A stretch of 64,000 nt of DNA, from contig NC_080541.1 in assembly GCF_028640845.1 (NCBI RefSeq), positions 154,135,502 to 154,199,501 on the forward strand, read 5' to 3'. The stretch is from Ahaetulla prasina. Taxonomy: Eukaryota; Chordata; Lepidosauria; Squamata; Colubridae. The notes beneath the pieces are model-generated. The model ran no database searches. It was not told where the DNA came from and saw nothing but the letters and a program-made list of their open reading frames with translations. Position numbers and translations under genes: made by a program. Below are positions 42,713 to 53,124 of this stretch, piece by piece (position 1 is the stretch's first letter; every line of letters begins with the position of its first letter).

Positions 42713-42757
42713 TTAGATTTTTATACCGCCCTTCTCCCGAAGGACTCAGGACTCATT
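42712..42757 (-). mobile_element. L2 3' tail, minus strand
   Basis: TTTTTATACCGCCCTTCTCC followed by CGAAGGACTCAGGA is the complement of the L2 terminal motif. Only the last ~45 bp remain before another LINE tail. Confidence 0.75.
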
Positions 42758-42985
42758 TATTTATTTATTTAGAAATAAATAAATTGCTGCCTGTTCGCAC
42801 ATGGCAACTCAAGGCAGCTTACAGGAATACAAAAGCATCCTATATAAAAAATAAAACTAATAGAAGAAAACAATCAAATAATATAATAATATAATAGCCT
42901 CCATCACCACCACCTATTCCCAGCGGCAACACATCACACAAGTCATTTGATGGGCTCCATCCTGCTCTGGGTTCCCCAGGCCCAC
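42758..42985 (-). mobile_element. LINE 3' tail of an unnamed family, second copy
   Basis: Same family and direction as 40537-40738: TTGCTGCCTGTTCGCACATG ... GCTCTGGGTTCCCCAGG. Confidence 0.55.
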
Positions 42986-43455
42986 TGGCATATACAGTGG
43001 AAAAACAATTTATTTTTATTGTGCTTATAGCTCTCTGGTTTTGTGGGAGCTCAAGATGGTGTATATGAAGAGAGGTGCTCCCTAAATTTTATTCCTCCAA
43101 CACTCTGAGGTGAATTCATCTGGAAGGGAACAACTTGCTAAAAGTCACTCAATGAACTATATAGTCTGTGTACAAGGCTAAATCAGTGCACTACAACAGC
43201 TTTCACATTCTACCAGCAATGTTTTGTTTTCTTTACTGTTCCACATCTGTCTTTCATTAACAGGAAAGAGACTCCCTTTTCAATGTCCCACTTTTTGTGG
43301 GAGAAACACCTACAAGACAGGAAGACTTTCTTTGTCCAGGGTAGAAGATTTTGGTGCTATATCAAAGACATTATGAGAAAACTCTCATAATGAACTAAGT
43401 AGCTGTTACCTTTTAAGCCTTCTGCATAGGCATCCCATTTCCTCCAACTATAAAG
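42986..43455. other. Unassigned sequence
   Basis: No gene. TTATGAGAAAACTCTCATAA (about 43370-43390) is a short perfect inverted repeat. Confidence 0.5.
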
Positions 43456-43503
43456 CACAGGTAGTTCTTGACTTACAACAGTTCATTTAGTGACCATTCA
43501 AAC

Positions 43504-43772
43504 CAGTGGTGGGTTTCAAAAATTTTTATTACTGGTTCTGTGGGTGTGGCTTGGTGGGCATGGCATGGCTTGGTGGGCATGACAGGGGAAGAATACTGTA
43601 AAATCTCCATTCCCACCCCACTCCAGGGGAAGGTTACTGCAAAATTCCCATTTCCTTCCGATCAGCTGGGGGTGGACCCAGTCAGAATTTTTACTACCAG
43701 TTCTCCGAACTCCTCAAAATTTCCACTACCGGTTCTCCAGAACTAGTCAGAACCTGCTGAAACCCACCTCTG
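43504..43772. mobile_element. hAT-type miniature element (GGTGGGTTTC family)
   Basis: It runs CAGTGGTGGGTTTCAAAAAT ... CTGAAACCCACCTCTG. It is flanked by ATTCAAAC (43496-43503) and ATTCAAAT (43773-43780). It is the reverse-orientation relative of 6826-7094. Confidence 0.8.
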
Positions 43773-44018
43773 ATTCAAATTTACAACCGCATTGAAAAAA
43801 GTGACTTATGACCATTTTTCACAGTTACAGCCTTTGTAGCATCCCCATGATCATGTAATCAAAATTCAGATGCTTGGCAACTGGTTCATACTTATGAACA
43901 TTGCTGTGTCCCAAAGTCATGTGATCCCCCTTTTTGCAACCTTCTGACGGGCAAAGTCAATGGGGAAGCCAGATTCACTTAACAACTGGATTACTAATTT
44001 AACAACGGCAGCAAAACT

Positions 44019-44431
44019 ATAGTGACCAGACGTCCCACTTTTGGCGGAACAGTCCCGCTTTTTAATAATTTGTCCCATGTCCCGTGGCAATTTGAAAAAG
44101 TCCTGATTTTTTTTTTTGTTTCACTCCCATTCTGAAAATGGGAGGCGGCAACGCAAGAGGAGGAGGCGGAGAAGGGGAGTGGCAGAGAAGGGGGCGCGAG
44201 AGGGAGGAGATATGCCGCTTGACTTCACCCGAGAGGAAGAGAAGAGTCGAGAGGAGAGCCGAGCCTGCCTGGAAGAGCCAAGAGGAGAGCCGAGCCTGCC
44301 TGGAAGAGCTGAGAAGCAGCAGCCGCTCCTCCTCCTTCAGGCAGATGGCAAGACTCAGCACGCATGCGCAGCCCCCCTCCCCCCGGTCAATGGTGTCCCG
44401 CTTTGCCATCGCTGAAATCTGGTCACTTTAA
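44019..44431. mobile_element. hAT-like element with distinct ends
   Basis: It runs ATAGTGACCAGACGTCCC ... ATCTGGTCACTTTAA, with a perfect 8-bp duplication GCAAAACT (44011-44018, 44432-44439). The ends differ from the CAGNGG families. A 115-codon minus-strand frame (44409-44062) covers the GC-rich interior but contains no known domain. Confidence 0.7.
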
Positions 44432-45525
44432 GCAAAACTCACTTAATAAATGTCTCACTTAACAACAGAAACCTGGGTTTCAATTGTGGTCGTAAGTTGA
44501 GGATTATCTATACAACCAATACTGGGGTGAGATAGGTGCGTTTTTTGTATATAATGTATTGAACACTTATTCTATTTTCCCAAATTATTCATGTCTCTCC
44601 AGGAACTGTATTTTAAAATCCTTTTTTATACAATGTAGAATACAAGAAAAAAACACGCAAAGTGTTGCTCTTAATATTTTATAAAATATGCAGAATGATA
44701 TTTTAGATGCCATCACACTGGTGGCTATAATCCGGGAACAGTACCGTTGTGTTGTGGCAAATAAATGTCAGGTGAATAAAAATGTTTTTCCACATGCAAA
44801 CTGTAATTACTAAAGGTAGATTCATAGCAAGGAGAAGAAAGGACGAACTAATATAGTTGCTACTTTCCTGCTTCTTTATGAAGAGTTTTGTATCTATGCT
44901 TTAGTCCAGTGGTGTGGCAGCAAGGAGGGCTGAAGGGTCTGCATAAGCAGGTTGCAGGTCAGACATTATAGCGTTGTGTGGGAGAGAGAGGGGGGGAGGA
45001 AGAGAGAGGGGGAAAGAGAGAGAGAGAGAGAGGAGAAGATGAGTGTGAAGCGAGGAGTAGATGAGAAGCTTTTCCAGTACTTCAAAGCAGATCTGACTTT
45101 GACCTCCCAATCACTCTACCAACCATGTCTCTTGTTGTGTGTCTCTACCAGGCAGCAGCCTCTCTTTTGGGAGGCCTCCAGCTTATGAGAAGCTGCATCA
45201 TAAACAGGAGAGCCAGATGGCAGCTTTGTAGATTTAGGATGGTGGGAGGAGAGAAGAGCTGGGTTAAAGGGAGAGTGATCTGTTCCGCCTGAAGATAATG
45301 GCAATGTGTGTGGTGTCCCTCTCGCTCTATGTACGAATATGATAAATGCCACGCACGGAGGTGTCCCTGTGTGGGTGTATGGGAACGTCGCATACCCTTG
45401 AAGCCAAATGGGTATGTGATTATTAAATGAAGAGTTTTGCCAAGTGCCAAAAACAATCCCTGTCCCTCTCAGAATTACAACCTTCTTCAAAGCCACTTCT
45501 ACTAGAAGTCTATTTTCCAAGAGTA

Positions 45526-45562
<37 letters not shown>

Positions 45563-46125
45563 ACACATGCACCCCAGACACATAAGTTACTTTCATTTAG
45601 TAAGAATATCTCTCTGAGGGCAACACATAAGCAGCCATAAGCACTCATCCAAGACTAACCATGGGTATTAGGAATTCCTAGCTGCCACTTTTACACCGTG
45701 CTGTCGTTTATTATTTGCTCTAAATCAAAGCTGAATACCACTGTGTCTGTTAGAAAATCATTACAACGCCATTAAAGCTGGAGTTTCAGGCTTTGAGAAC
45801 AAGATGTATGCCGTCTGCGTGTCTCTCCATCTCTCTCTCTCTGTGTGTGTGTGTGGGTGTGTGTGGGTGTGGGTGTGTGCGTGCATGTGTGTGTCTGTTC
45901 TGCTTCCCCTGATTATCTGCACTAGTTCTGGTCAAGAGATACAGCTGTCATGAAACACTCAACAGATGGCAGTTGCCAGGTGATGCCTCATCCCTATTTG
46001 GATGCACTGGTGACATCTGAGCTTGTGCCTTCATAAACGCTCTCGAGCCGTCGCTTTCATTCCCATAATGCAAAGCTATACAATGCCGAGAGTGACAACA
46101 TTTATCTTTCTTAGGAATGGAGATA

Positions 46126-46240
46126 AATGGAACCACCCTATGAAAAGCACTGTGTAAAATGCTCAAATTTATTGTCCTTTAAAACTTTAACTGGTATAGA
46201 GAGTGGCAGCTGGGAAAAAAAGAGGCGAGTCTGACAAATT
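46126..46240 (+). repeat. Local duplicate pair, copy A
   Basis: This 115-bp block aligns with 47347-47460, sharing AATGGAACC, ACTGTGT, AAATGCTCA, TTTATT, CCTTTAAAAC and CAGCTGGG in order. It is not part of any repeat family I know in this window. Confidence 0.75.
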
Positions 46241-47346
46241 GGGAGATGGATCCCTTTGTTATGGAGACAAGAACAGTGGTAAACGCCTGTTTTACGTCTT
46301 AAAAGGGTCTTTAAAGATTGATTTAACTCACCCCAAAAAAGAAAAAGAGAGAAAAAAAAAATACAACCCTCACAGCAATTTCTCTCCAGATGCAGGAAAC
46401 TGCTCGGAATCCAAGAGCTTTGGAAAGCAATTGTAACTGATCAATTTCTTTAAAAAGAAAATTAAAACAACCAAAACAATTCATGGCTTCCTGGGGCCTC
46501 TTAGGCACTGGAAGTTGCTTAGTAGTTTTTGGCTTAAATTAAGTTTTAACGTTAATTCATATTGGATTCTGGATGCTCTTCAAGCTGATGGTTTATGCTA
46601 AGGAAGGAAATGGTACCACTTTCAAACAGCCCCTTTTTCAGGGGCTTCCAAGTCATTGTTTTCTAGAACTGTATGAAAATTTACAGCTAAACCGGACTGA
46701 GTGTTAGTAAACTTTATATGGACATCTGTCTGTGGCTAATGTAAATATTTTATAGGCACATGTGCATTTTAATTGCCTAAAAAAGCTTTTTGAGAAAATA
46801 GATATGCACTCTCTGTCCAAGGGGCTAGTAACTTGGGTCATTTTCCAGCTCTTTACAAAACTATGTCAAATCCATCTACGGTTCTATTGCTATAATTTTC
46901 AAGATCCATAATAGTGCTTTAAAAATAAATGTACTATCTTATCCGAGTTCAAACATTAAAGGACAAGAAAAAGAAATCTAAATGTGTCTGTGTCTTTTTC
47001 CTCAAGCCATGATTGTAGAAAGGAACTGAAATTTGAGGCTGGGTTGTTTGTTTTAGCTTATTCATTCTATAGTTTGCTACTCTGCCAAAGTTAACTGTTG
47101 GATAGGCCTGTACAGCCAGACTAAGGTAGGAATTCAAGAATGCAGTTGTTGAAGTAGGCGTTTTGTTTGTTTTGTTTTGTTTTTTATTCTGGGGTGGTTC
47201 TGTGTTTCCTTCCACTATTTCGAGAACAACCTGATCTGAAGGAGTGTGTGTGTGTGTGTGTGTGTGTTTAGAAACAAATTGCTACGTGGTATTTTCTTAC
47301 TGCATTTTCTGGGGGAACTTGATCGAACAGAATCATTTCCAAAATT

Positions 47347-47460
47347 AATGGAACCCCCTATCAAAAAGACTGTGTGAAATGCTCAGATTTATTCTCCTTT
47401 AAAACCGTAACTGATATAGAGAATCACAGCTGGGGAAAAAAATGGATAGGCTGCCAAATT
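47347..47460 (+). repeat. Local duplicate pair, copy B
   Basis: 114 bp, same direction as copy A and about 1.22 kb away. Differences are mostly substitutions spread along the block, with two small indels. Confidence 0.75.
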
Positions 47461-47757
47461 CTTTTAAAAGGTGGGGAAAACAATGAGTCATAATGATATT
47501 ACCATTAACTGGTCTGTGACCAGAAAAGTAGAGGTACCAGATCTGTGCTCCATCTTTTTCTTTCATTGATACACCTTTGCTAAGGGGGTCCCTTCTTGGA
47601 CCAAAAGCTTCCTTCTCTGCTCTACATCAGTGGGGTTAGAGCTCCCCAAATCCACTGGGGAATGGTAAAAAAAAAATTCTCTGTGCATTTGGTTTTGTGT
47701 AGTCATGATGAGACTGAACTCCAAATCAAGTTAGGCACAACTTGATAGCGTGTAGGT

Positions 47758-47934
47758 TGTGGTCCACCAGCAGCCTGCAGAGCTGGCAACGCAGTCGGAC
47801 AGCGATGAGGCTGGGGAAGGCCCAGATGAGGCCTCTGCGTCAGAGGCTGAGGTGGGGTCAGGGCCATCGGGGAGTGAGGTGTGGACTCCAGAGCCTCCAG
47901 ACTGATAATAGTGAGGCAGAGGAACAGGAGGAAG
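47758..47934 (+). pseudogene. 3' coding tail of an LTR element
   Basis: An open frame of about 50 codons, acidic and Ser/Glu/Pro-rich (ATQSDSDEAGEGPDEASA), ends at TGA (47903-47905), followed by TAA-like and TAG triplets. A purine tract, GAGGCAGAGGAACAGGAGGA, then leads to the LTR start at 47935. This is the expected layout at the 3' end of an LTR retroelement. I cannot tell which protein the tail belongs to. Confidence 0.45.
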
Positions 47935-48903
47935 TGTTGTGTCTCGCTCACTCCCCTCTCCACAGCCAGGCCCCTCTCATCTCCGGCCAGACACTGATAG
48001 TACAGAAGAATGTCCTGGCATGCCTCCAGCCCCCAGTCCTGGCACCATACCCGGACAGTCTGAGCAAGACGAATGGCCTGACATGCCTCCAGCCCCCAGT
48101 CCTGGCACCATGCCTGGACAAACGGAGCAGCTGGGCCCCTCCCCCACAGCATGTGAGCCTGGGGAATGTGAAGCCAGTCACGAGCTGGAATTGCCGACAG
48201 CTGGAGGCTGGAGGGACCCACACTTCAGGAGAGTGGATAGGCGACATCAGCAAAAGGAAGGGAGGGGCAGGCTTGGATAAGTGCTGAGTCATGGAGCCAC
48301 ACCCCATGGCCTATATAAAGGATCTGCTTTCTGGCATTCTTTGAGTCAGACAAAGTCTTACTTGGATTGCTGAAGTCACATCCTGGTCTCCTACCTGCCC
48401 TGAGAACTCTGACAGAACTTTGGCAAAGCTGCAGAAGCTTTGCAGCCACGCTTGATACGGACTTCCCCGACCCAGCCATCAGAGGAGGAGTGGGACATGA
48501 CAGGAAGCCTGTTCCTAATGCATGCATGAGAAGAGCTGCCAGAAGGCAAAAGCAGCTCAAGCAAAGAGGATGACTCGGGAGTAGGGTCAAGAGATGATTG
48601 GCCCCTCCCATAAGGCTTAAAACAGACCGGCAATGGCTTTTGGGCTTTGCCAGAAAAAAACATTGGTAGCTTCATCTTCTTGTATCTATTTTTGTATAGG
48701 TGTCTTCTGAATGTTTGCCAAGAAAGGCCTTTGGCAGTTTGCCTAATTGGATCAAATTCCTAATTGAGGAATTTGTGTTGGGAGGAATTTGCTTTAATTT
48801 AGTTGAACTACGCTGAGAATGAAGTAATTCTCAGCTGTTAGACTAAAGTTTGTTTTTTCACTGACTGAGTTTCCTACTACCTACTTGGGCCTGGGTCACA
48901 ACA
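47935..48903 (+). repeat. LTR of an unnamed retroelement, copy 2
   Basis: It starts TGTTGTG and ends CACAACA, a 7-base inverted terminus typical of LTRs. It shares the block GTGCTGAGTCATGGAGCCAC and TATA box (TATATAAA near 48312) with copy 1 at 112-600. It contains a two-unit direct repeat with CCAGCCCCCAGTCCTGGCAC (48028 and 48088). Length is about 970 bp. I could not identify a flanking target duplication. Confidence 0.55.
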
Positions 48904-50387
48904 TTGTAAGAGTTGCAAGCCTCTTCTTCATTTGATCTAAAGTGCAATCAAGTATGCTGATCATTTCAAATATTTTTACCGTATAATGTAGAATGAAACA
49001 AAAAAATCAAACCAGGTTGGTTTTTTTTTTAAAAAAATACAGGTTTCATAAGGATATTTCACCAAGCTGTATCAGCACCTAACTGACCTTATCTAAAGTT
49101 AAAAGCCAAGGCGCATGAGGCCTGGAGAATTACCATTATTTCTGAAAACTCCAGCAGGAAATTAAAAAAAAAATAGTTTGGAAGAAGCAAATCTATCTGT
49201 AGGGGTGGGAATGAGTGACACAATTTGCAATCTGCTCTTTCTTACTTGCATGCACTCTGTCAACCCAGAGACACTTGTGCAGCCACTTCCAGATGCCAAG
49301 ATGGGACATCTTTCTGGATGATCTAGGAACAGTGCCTATGAGAAGAAGGCCGTGTCAAACCCCATTTTATAGCATTGTCCAGAAAACTAGGGGAATAAAA
49401 TGATCAGGAGTTGAGTTCAAGCGTGTGGAGATTATTTAAGTGTTTATTATTTTTAAAAGCTGGAAGGAAAATATAGCATTTGCTTGACAAGAATTGGATA
49501 AGTCCGGAAAAGAGAAAATAATGGGTTCTTGATCATAGGTCTATGCAAGCGTCCCTTAAAAAAAAAAACAACCAATAAACACTCAGTGTAACTAGGTGGA
49601 AGCTAGACACAAATATCATATAATAAAACAGTCCTTTGTCTTACTTGTCTATTAGTCAGATATTGGCTGATTTCTACTTAGTCACTCACAGAATCCCAGA
49701 CTGCATTCATTCAGGTTGTTGGTATGGCTTTATCTTTTTATTCTGTTACTATTTTACCATACAAAATCTAAAGCAGTAGCAAAAGACCAATGAGGCTAAT
49801 TTCAAGAGGACCACTGTTGTTTTAACTTGACTAATGAGTAATGTTTTAGTATTGAATACAACTCATTTTTCATTATACTGTGTTCAAACACAAACAGTAG
49901 CTATGAAGTCATATTTAGTATTTATTTAGTAATATTAAACACCTAACTGCAGCAAAAAAAATATTTTTAGTTGACTTTACCAATGTACCCATGAGTGTTT
50001 CACTTAAGCTTTCTCAACATGAAAAAAAAAAGATTAGAATGAAAATATTTCACCAACTGAATCATGCCCGAATTAAAAATTGAACCCAGTTCATGAATCT
50101 CAAAGTTGGCAAGAAAACAATTCATTTTTCTTCTTATTATAAAAATTAAAATCATTCATTTTGACAATTGGCTAGTGCATATGGGAAATAACATTGAATC
50201 AAGATCAATTGTATTGTCATTCAAAAACCATCTCACATTTCACTTAATTCACATTTTGAATTAATGGAAAGGCTTCTTTTGACTACTAATTGAAAAGAGA
50301 GAAAAAGTCAGAAATATTTTTTGCCTTACATGACAAACTTTATTGTTTGTGGGTACTTTTTGTTTTCAGTTACTTTTCATGAAATCA
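48904..50387. other. Unassigned sequence
   Basis: AT-rich, with no gene or nameable repeat. Short A/T homopolymers occur near 49020 and 49560. Confidence 0.5.
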
Positions 50388-50395
50388 TTGTAGGG

Positions 50396-50530
50396 CAGGG
50401 GTGTCCAAACTTGGTCCCTTTAAGACTTGTGGACTTCAACTCCCAGAGTCCCTCAGCCAGCAAAGCTGGCTGAGGAACTCTGGGAGTTGAAGTCCACAAG
50501 TCTTAAAGGGACCAAGTTTGGACACCCCTG
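50396..50530. mobile_element. Palindromic hAT-type miniature element (best copy)
   Basis: 135 bp, CAGGGGTGTCCAAACTTGG ... CCAAGTTTGGACACCCCTG. The two arms are complementary almost throughout. A perfect 8-bp duplication TTGTAGGG flanks it (50388-50395, 50531-50538). Confidence 0.9.
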
Positions 50531-50538
50531 TTGTAGGG

Positions 50539-51551
50539 GAACAGTAAGTTGATAGAGAAAAAAATCAGAAATATAATAAGTAGAAATATTATCAATTAAC
50601 TCACTTTCAAATTCCTGTAGCCCCCTGCTCTGCCACACCCTCAAAGGCTTTCTTAATGCAATAATCTTTTGTTTTCATTCTGTGCTAGTTGAGCTTCGGC
50701 AGAAAGTAGATTAAAACAAACTGTGTGTACTTTAATTTCTAACAACATCTGTATGTTAGGGTTTGCCATACAAAGAAGCAGATTATATGAACTTTCGTTA
50801 AAATTACAGTGCCAGAGAACAACTGTTGCCTGGTTACAATTACAACTAATCTCTGGATGGACTAGCAGAGATCAAAGTTATTTTTCTGTAAAATGTTGTG
50901 TTCATTAAAAAAAAACAACATACTGAGCAGGGATTCTTACAAAAAGGATCCAAGCAGTTGAAAAGTAAGCAAGTTCCTGTCATGGAGTCTGATCCACTTG
51001 CCATTTGTCTGCTGTGATCAAAATTACTGCAACTGCGATGCGCCTTAAATGATGCGGGGTTTTTTTTTTGTTTTTTTGTTAAGAAATTAATTAAGAAGAA
51101 TCAACTTTGATCTAGTCGGTAATGTTTCTTTCAAGGTAGCAGGGTAAGGACACATAGCTTGCACATAGTTCTGAATTTCCCTCTGCTGCAAAAATAATAA
51201 TAACAAATTGTCAAATTTTTGTGTTAATGCAGAGAGTGCCACATTTCTGCAGTGAAGAAAAAAGTGCAGGAATAAAGCTGTTTCTATACCACTTTTGCGC
51301 TGTGTTAGCTACTGAAGTTTCTGACCCACTTACCGCTTCTAGTCAACCAACCATAAAAGTTGCTTACAATATCCCAAATATTACAAGCCCAAGTGGATCA
51401 AAGTGCTATAGGGTTACCACCACCCTATGCTGGACCTTACACAGCTTGTTGCTTATTCTTTTCCCCAGTCATTTCCCTAGTTCCTGAAGCTGCTAAGACC
51501 TCCTTGGTGCTTTCAGAAGGTCCTTGATCTTCTCCATTCTTCAACTGATTC
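50539..51551. other. Unassigned sequence
   Basis: No gene or repeat family I can name. Confidence 0.5.
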
Positions 51552-51554
51552 TCT

Positions 51555-51599
<45 letters not shown>

Positions 51600-51600
51600 C
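51552..51600. repeat. (CT)n microsatellite
   Basis: Imperfect CT repeat of about 45 bp. Confidence 0.9.
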
Positions 51601-51624
51601 CCACACACAACTTTTTCCATTCCA

Positions 51625-52105
51625 ATAGCAATAGCATTTAGACTTATATACCGCTTCATGGTGCTTTATAGCAGGGGTGGGATTCTACCGGTTTGGACCG
51701 GTTTGGGTGAACTGGTATCTCCGATGATCAGCTGGGAATGAACCAGTTCGCTTCAATGATCAGGTCGTCCCGCCCACTCGCCCCTGCGCTTTATATACCT
51801 TTATCTTCTCAGCTGATTGGTGCAACAAAGCGGATTGCTGTGCCTCAGCTGTGTTACTCCCAAGTGGTAACACAGAAGGCTAGTATGTGCATGTGCGCAT
51901 AGCACGTGTTAGGCATGAAAGTGTGCAAAGCACGCAATCGCTGAACCGGTTGTTAAACAGGCAGCATCCCACCAGTGCTCCATAGCCTTCTCTAAGTAGT
52001 TTTACAGAGTCAACATATGGGCCCCAACAATCTGACTCCTCATTTTACCGAATTAGCCTGCAATACTGCTGCATTCTAACCACTGTGCCACCATGGCTCC
52101 TGTAG
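51625..52105 (-). mobile_element. tRNA-headed SINE split by a hAT element
   Basis: Minus strand: GGAGCCATGGTGGCACAGTG then GTTAGAATGCAG gives the tRNA-like head. The middle, GGTAAAATGAGGAGTCAGAT, matches the SINE at 24362. The 3' tail, GCGGTATATAAGTCTAAATG, again resembles the L2 tail. It is interrupted at 51672-51977. Confidence 0.7.
51672..51977. mobile_element. hAT-type miniature element
   Basis: It runs CAGGGGTGGGATTCTACC ... CAGCATCCCACCAGTG. The flanks CTTTATAG (51664-51671) and CTCCATAG (51978-51985) match at 6 of 8 bases. It carries the ACCGGTT words of the family. Confidence 0.7.
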
Positions 52106-52658
52106 CTAATAAGTTTTCGTTTGCTCTTTTCTCCATCATATTTTCCGACCTCAATTATGGAAGCCTGAGCATCCTCTGGTGCACAAGCTGGTTTTCGTAG
52201 TCAGAGGCCTGGATGATCATTTAGCCAGACAGTACGTAATGATTTCAAAGGAGAGTCCCAATTACTATTTTCTTTGGCACAAGGAAACAGTAAAAATAAC
52301 ATTTTTTAAAAAAAAACACCTGGAAGCAATTTATTATTTTAAAGGTGAGTGTGGGTGGATTAGTTTAAATTATGTAAAAGGTTACATATGGCAAGGTGTG
52401 TGGTGGGGGGTTACATTTAATTAAAATTATTAATGGGAGTTTTTTCTTTTAAAAATCAGTCTGTGCTGAAGTTGAGAGGGGTATATAAGATGGAAATCAT
52501 GGTTCATTTTTTGAAACATAGACTTGTAGTGGGTTTTTTTGGGTGGGTGTGTCTTAGGAGAACATTTTCCTTCCCACTCTATCAGAACTCTCCTCCCCCC
52601 AAAAAAATCCAGAGTCAAAGGAGATTAAATCTATCATATGCAAAGTACGCATTTTAAT
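52106..52658. other. Unassigned sequence
   Basis: No gene or nameable repeat. Confidence 0.5.
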
Positions 52659-53053
52659 ATAGATTGTCTTTGAATTATGACCATAATTCAGCCCAAAATT
52701 TCCATTGCTAAGCAAGGCAGTTGTTAAATGAGCTATGCCTCATTTTAGGACATTTTTGCCACAGCTAAGTGGATCTCTGCACTTGTTAAGTGAATCATGC
52801 AGTCATTAAGTGAATCTGGCTTCCTTTTGCTTATCAGAAGCTGGTTTGGAAGGTTACAAATGGTGATGCCATGACCTGGGGCAGGGCAATTATCATAAAT
52901 ACATGCCAGTGGCCAAGTGCCCAAATTTTGATCAAGGGATACATGGAAATGTACAATGCTTGTCAGTGTGAAAACCAGTAATAAGTCACTTTTTTCAGTG
53001 CCATTGTAACTTTGAATGATCGCTAAATGAATGGTTCTAAATCAAAGACTATG
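52659..53053. mobile_element. pogo/Tigger-like MITE, uninterrupted copy
   Basis: It runs TATAGATTGTCTTTGAATTA ... AATCAAAGACTATGTGA, with the body phrases CCATTGCTAAGCAAGGCAGT and GTTAAGTGAATC. This is the least interrupted family member here, although its terminal repeats have drifted. Confidence 0.6.
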
Positions 53054-53124
53054 TGAAGTTAGCAAGGTCCTTCTTTAATGGAAATGTTCCCTTCTATTGA
53101 GCAGATAGAAAGGTTAAGCTACAA

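Larger units (their letters stand above)
43456..44513. mobile_element. pogo/Tigger-like MITE with two nested hAT elements
   Basis: The ends are CAGGTAGTTCTTGACTTACA and GTAAGTTGAGGATTATCTAT. After removing the two inserts (43504-43772 and 44019-44431) the body reads like the copies at 23731, 52659 and 55981, including CAATGGGGAAGCCAGATTCA on this strand. Confidence 0.65.
44514..47740. other. Repeat-poor island with a duplicated 115-bp block
   Basis: There are no mobile elements over 3.2 kb. Short microsatellites are present: (GA)n at 44983-45032 and 45529-45560, CT/GT at 45829-45895, and GT at 47247-47268. Stretches such as 45620-45790 and 46020-46130 look like compositionally balanced, non-repetitive enhancer DNA. 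I see no splice-bounded frame with a known domain. Confidence 0.4.

Noticed and set aside
42457..42894. 145-codon frame that looks like a membrane protein
   Set aside because: The hydrophobic segments come from (ATTT)n and (ATTC)n repeats, continued into LINE tails.
44062..44409. 115-codon minus-strand frame as a gene
   Set aside because: It is fully inside a hAT-like element with a perfect target duplication, has low-complexity Ser/Leu/Pro content and no recognised domain.
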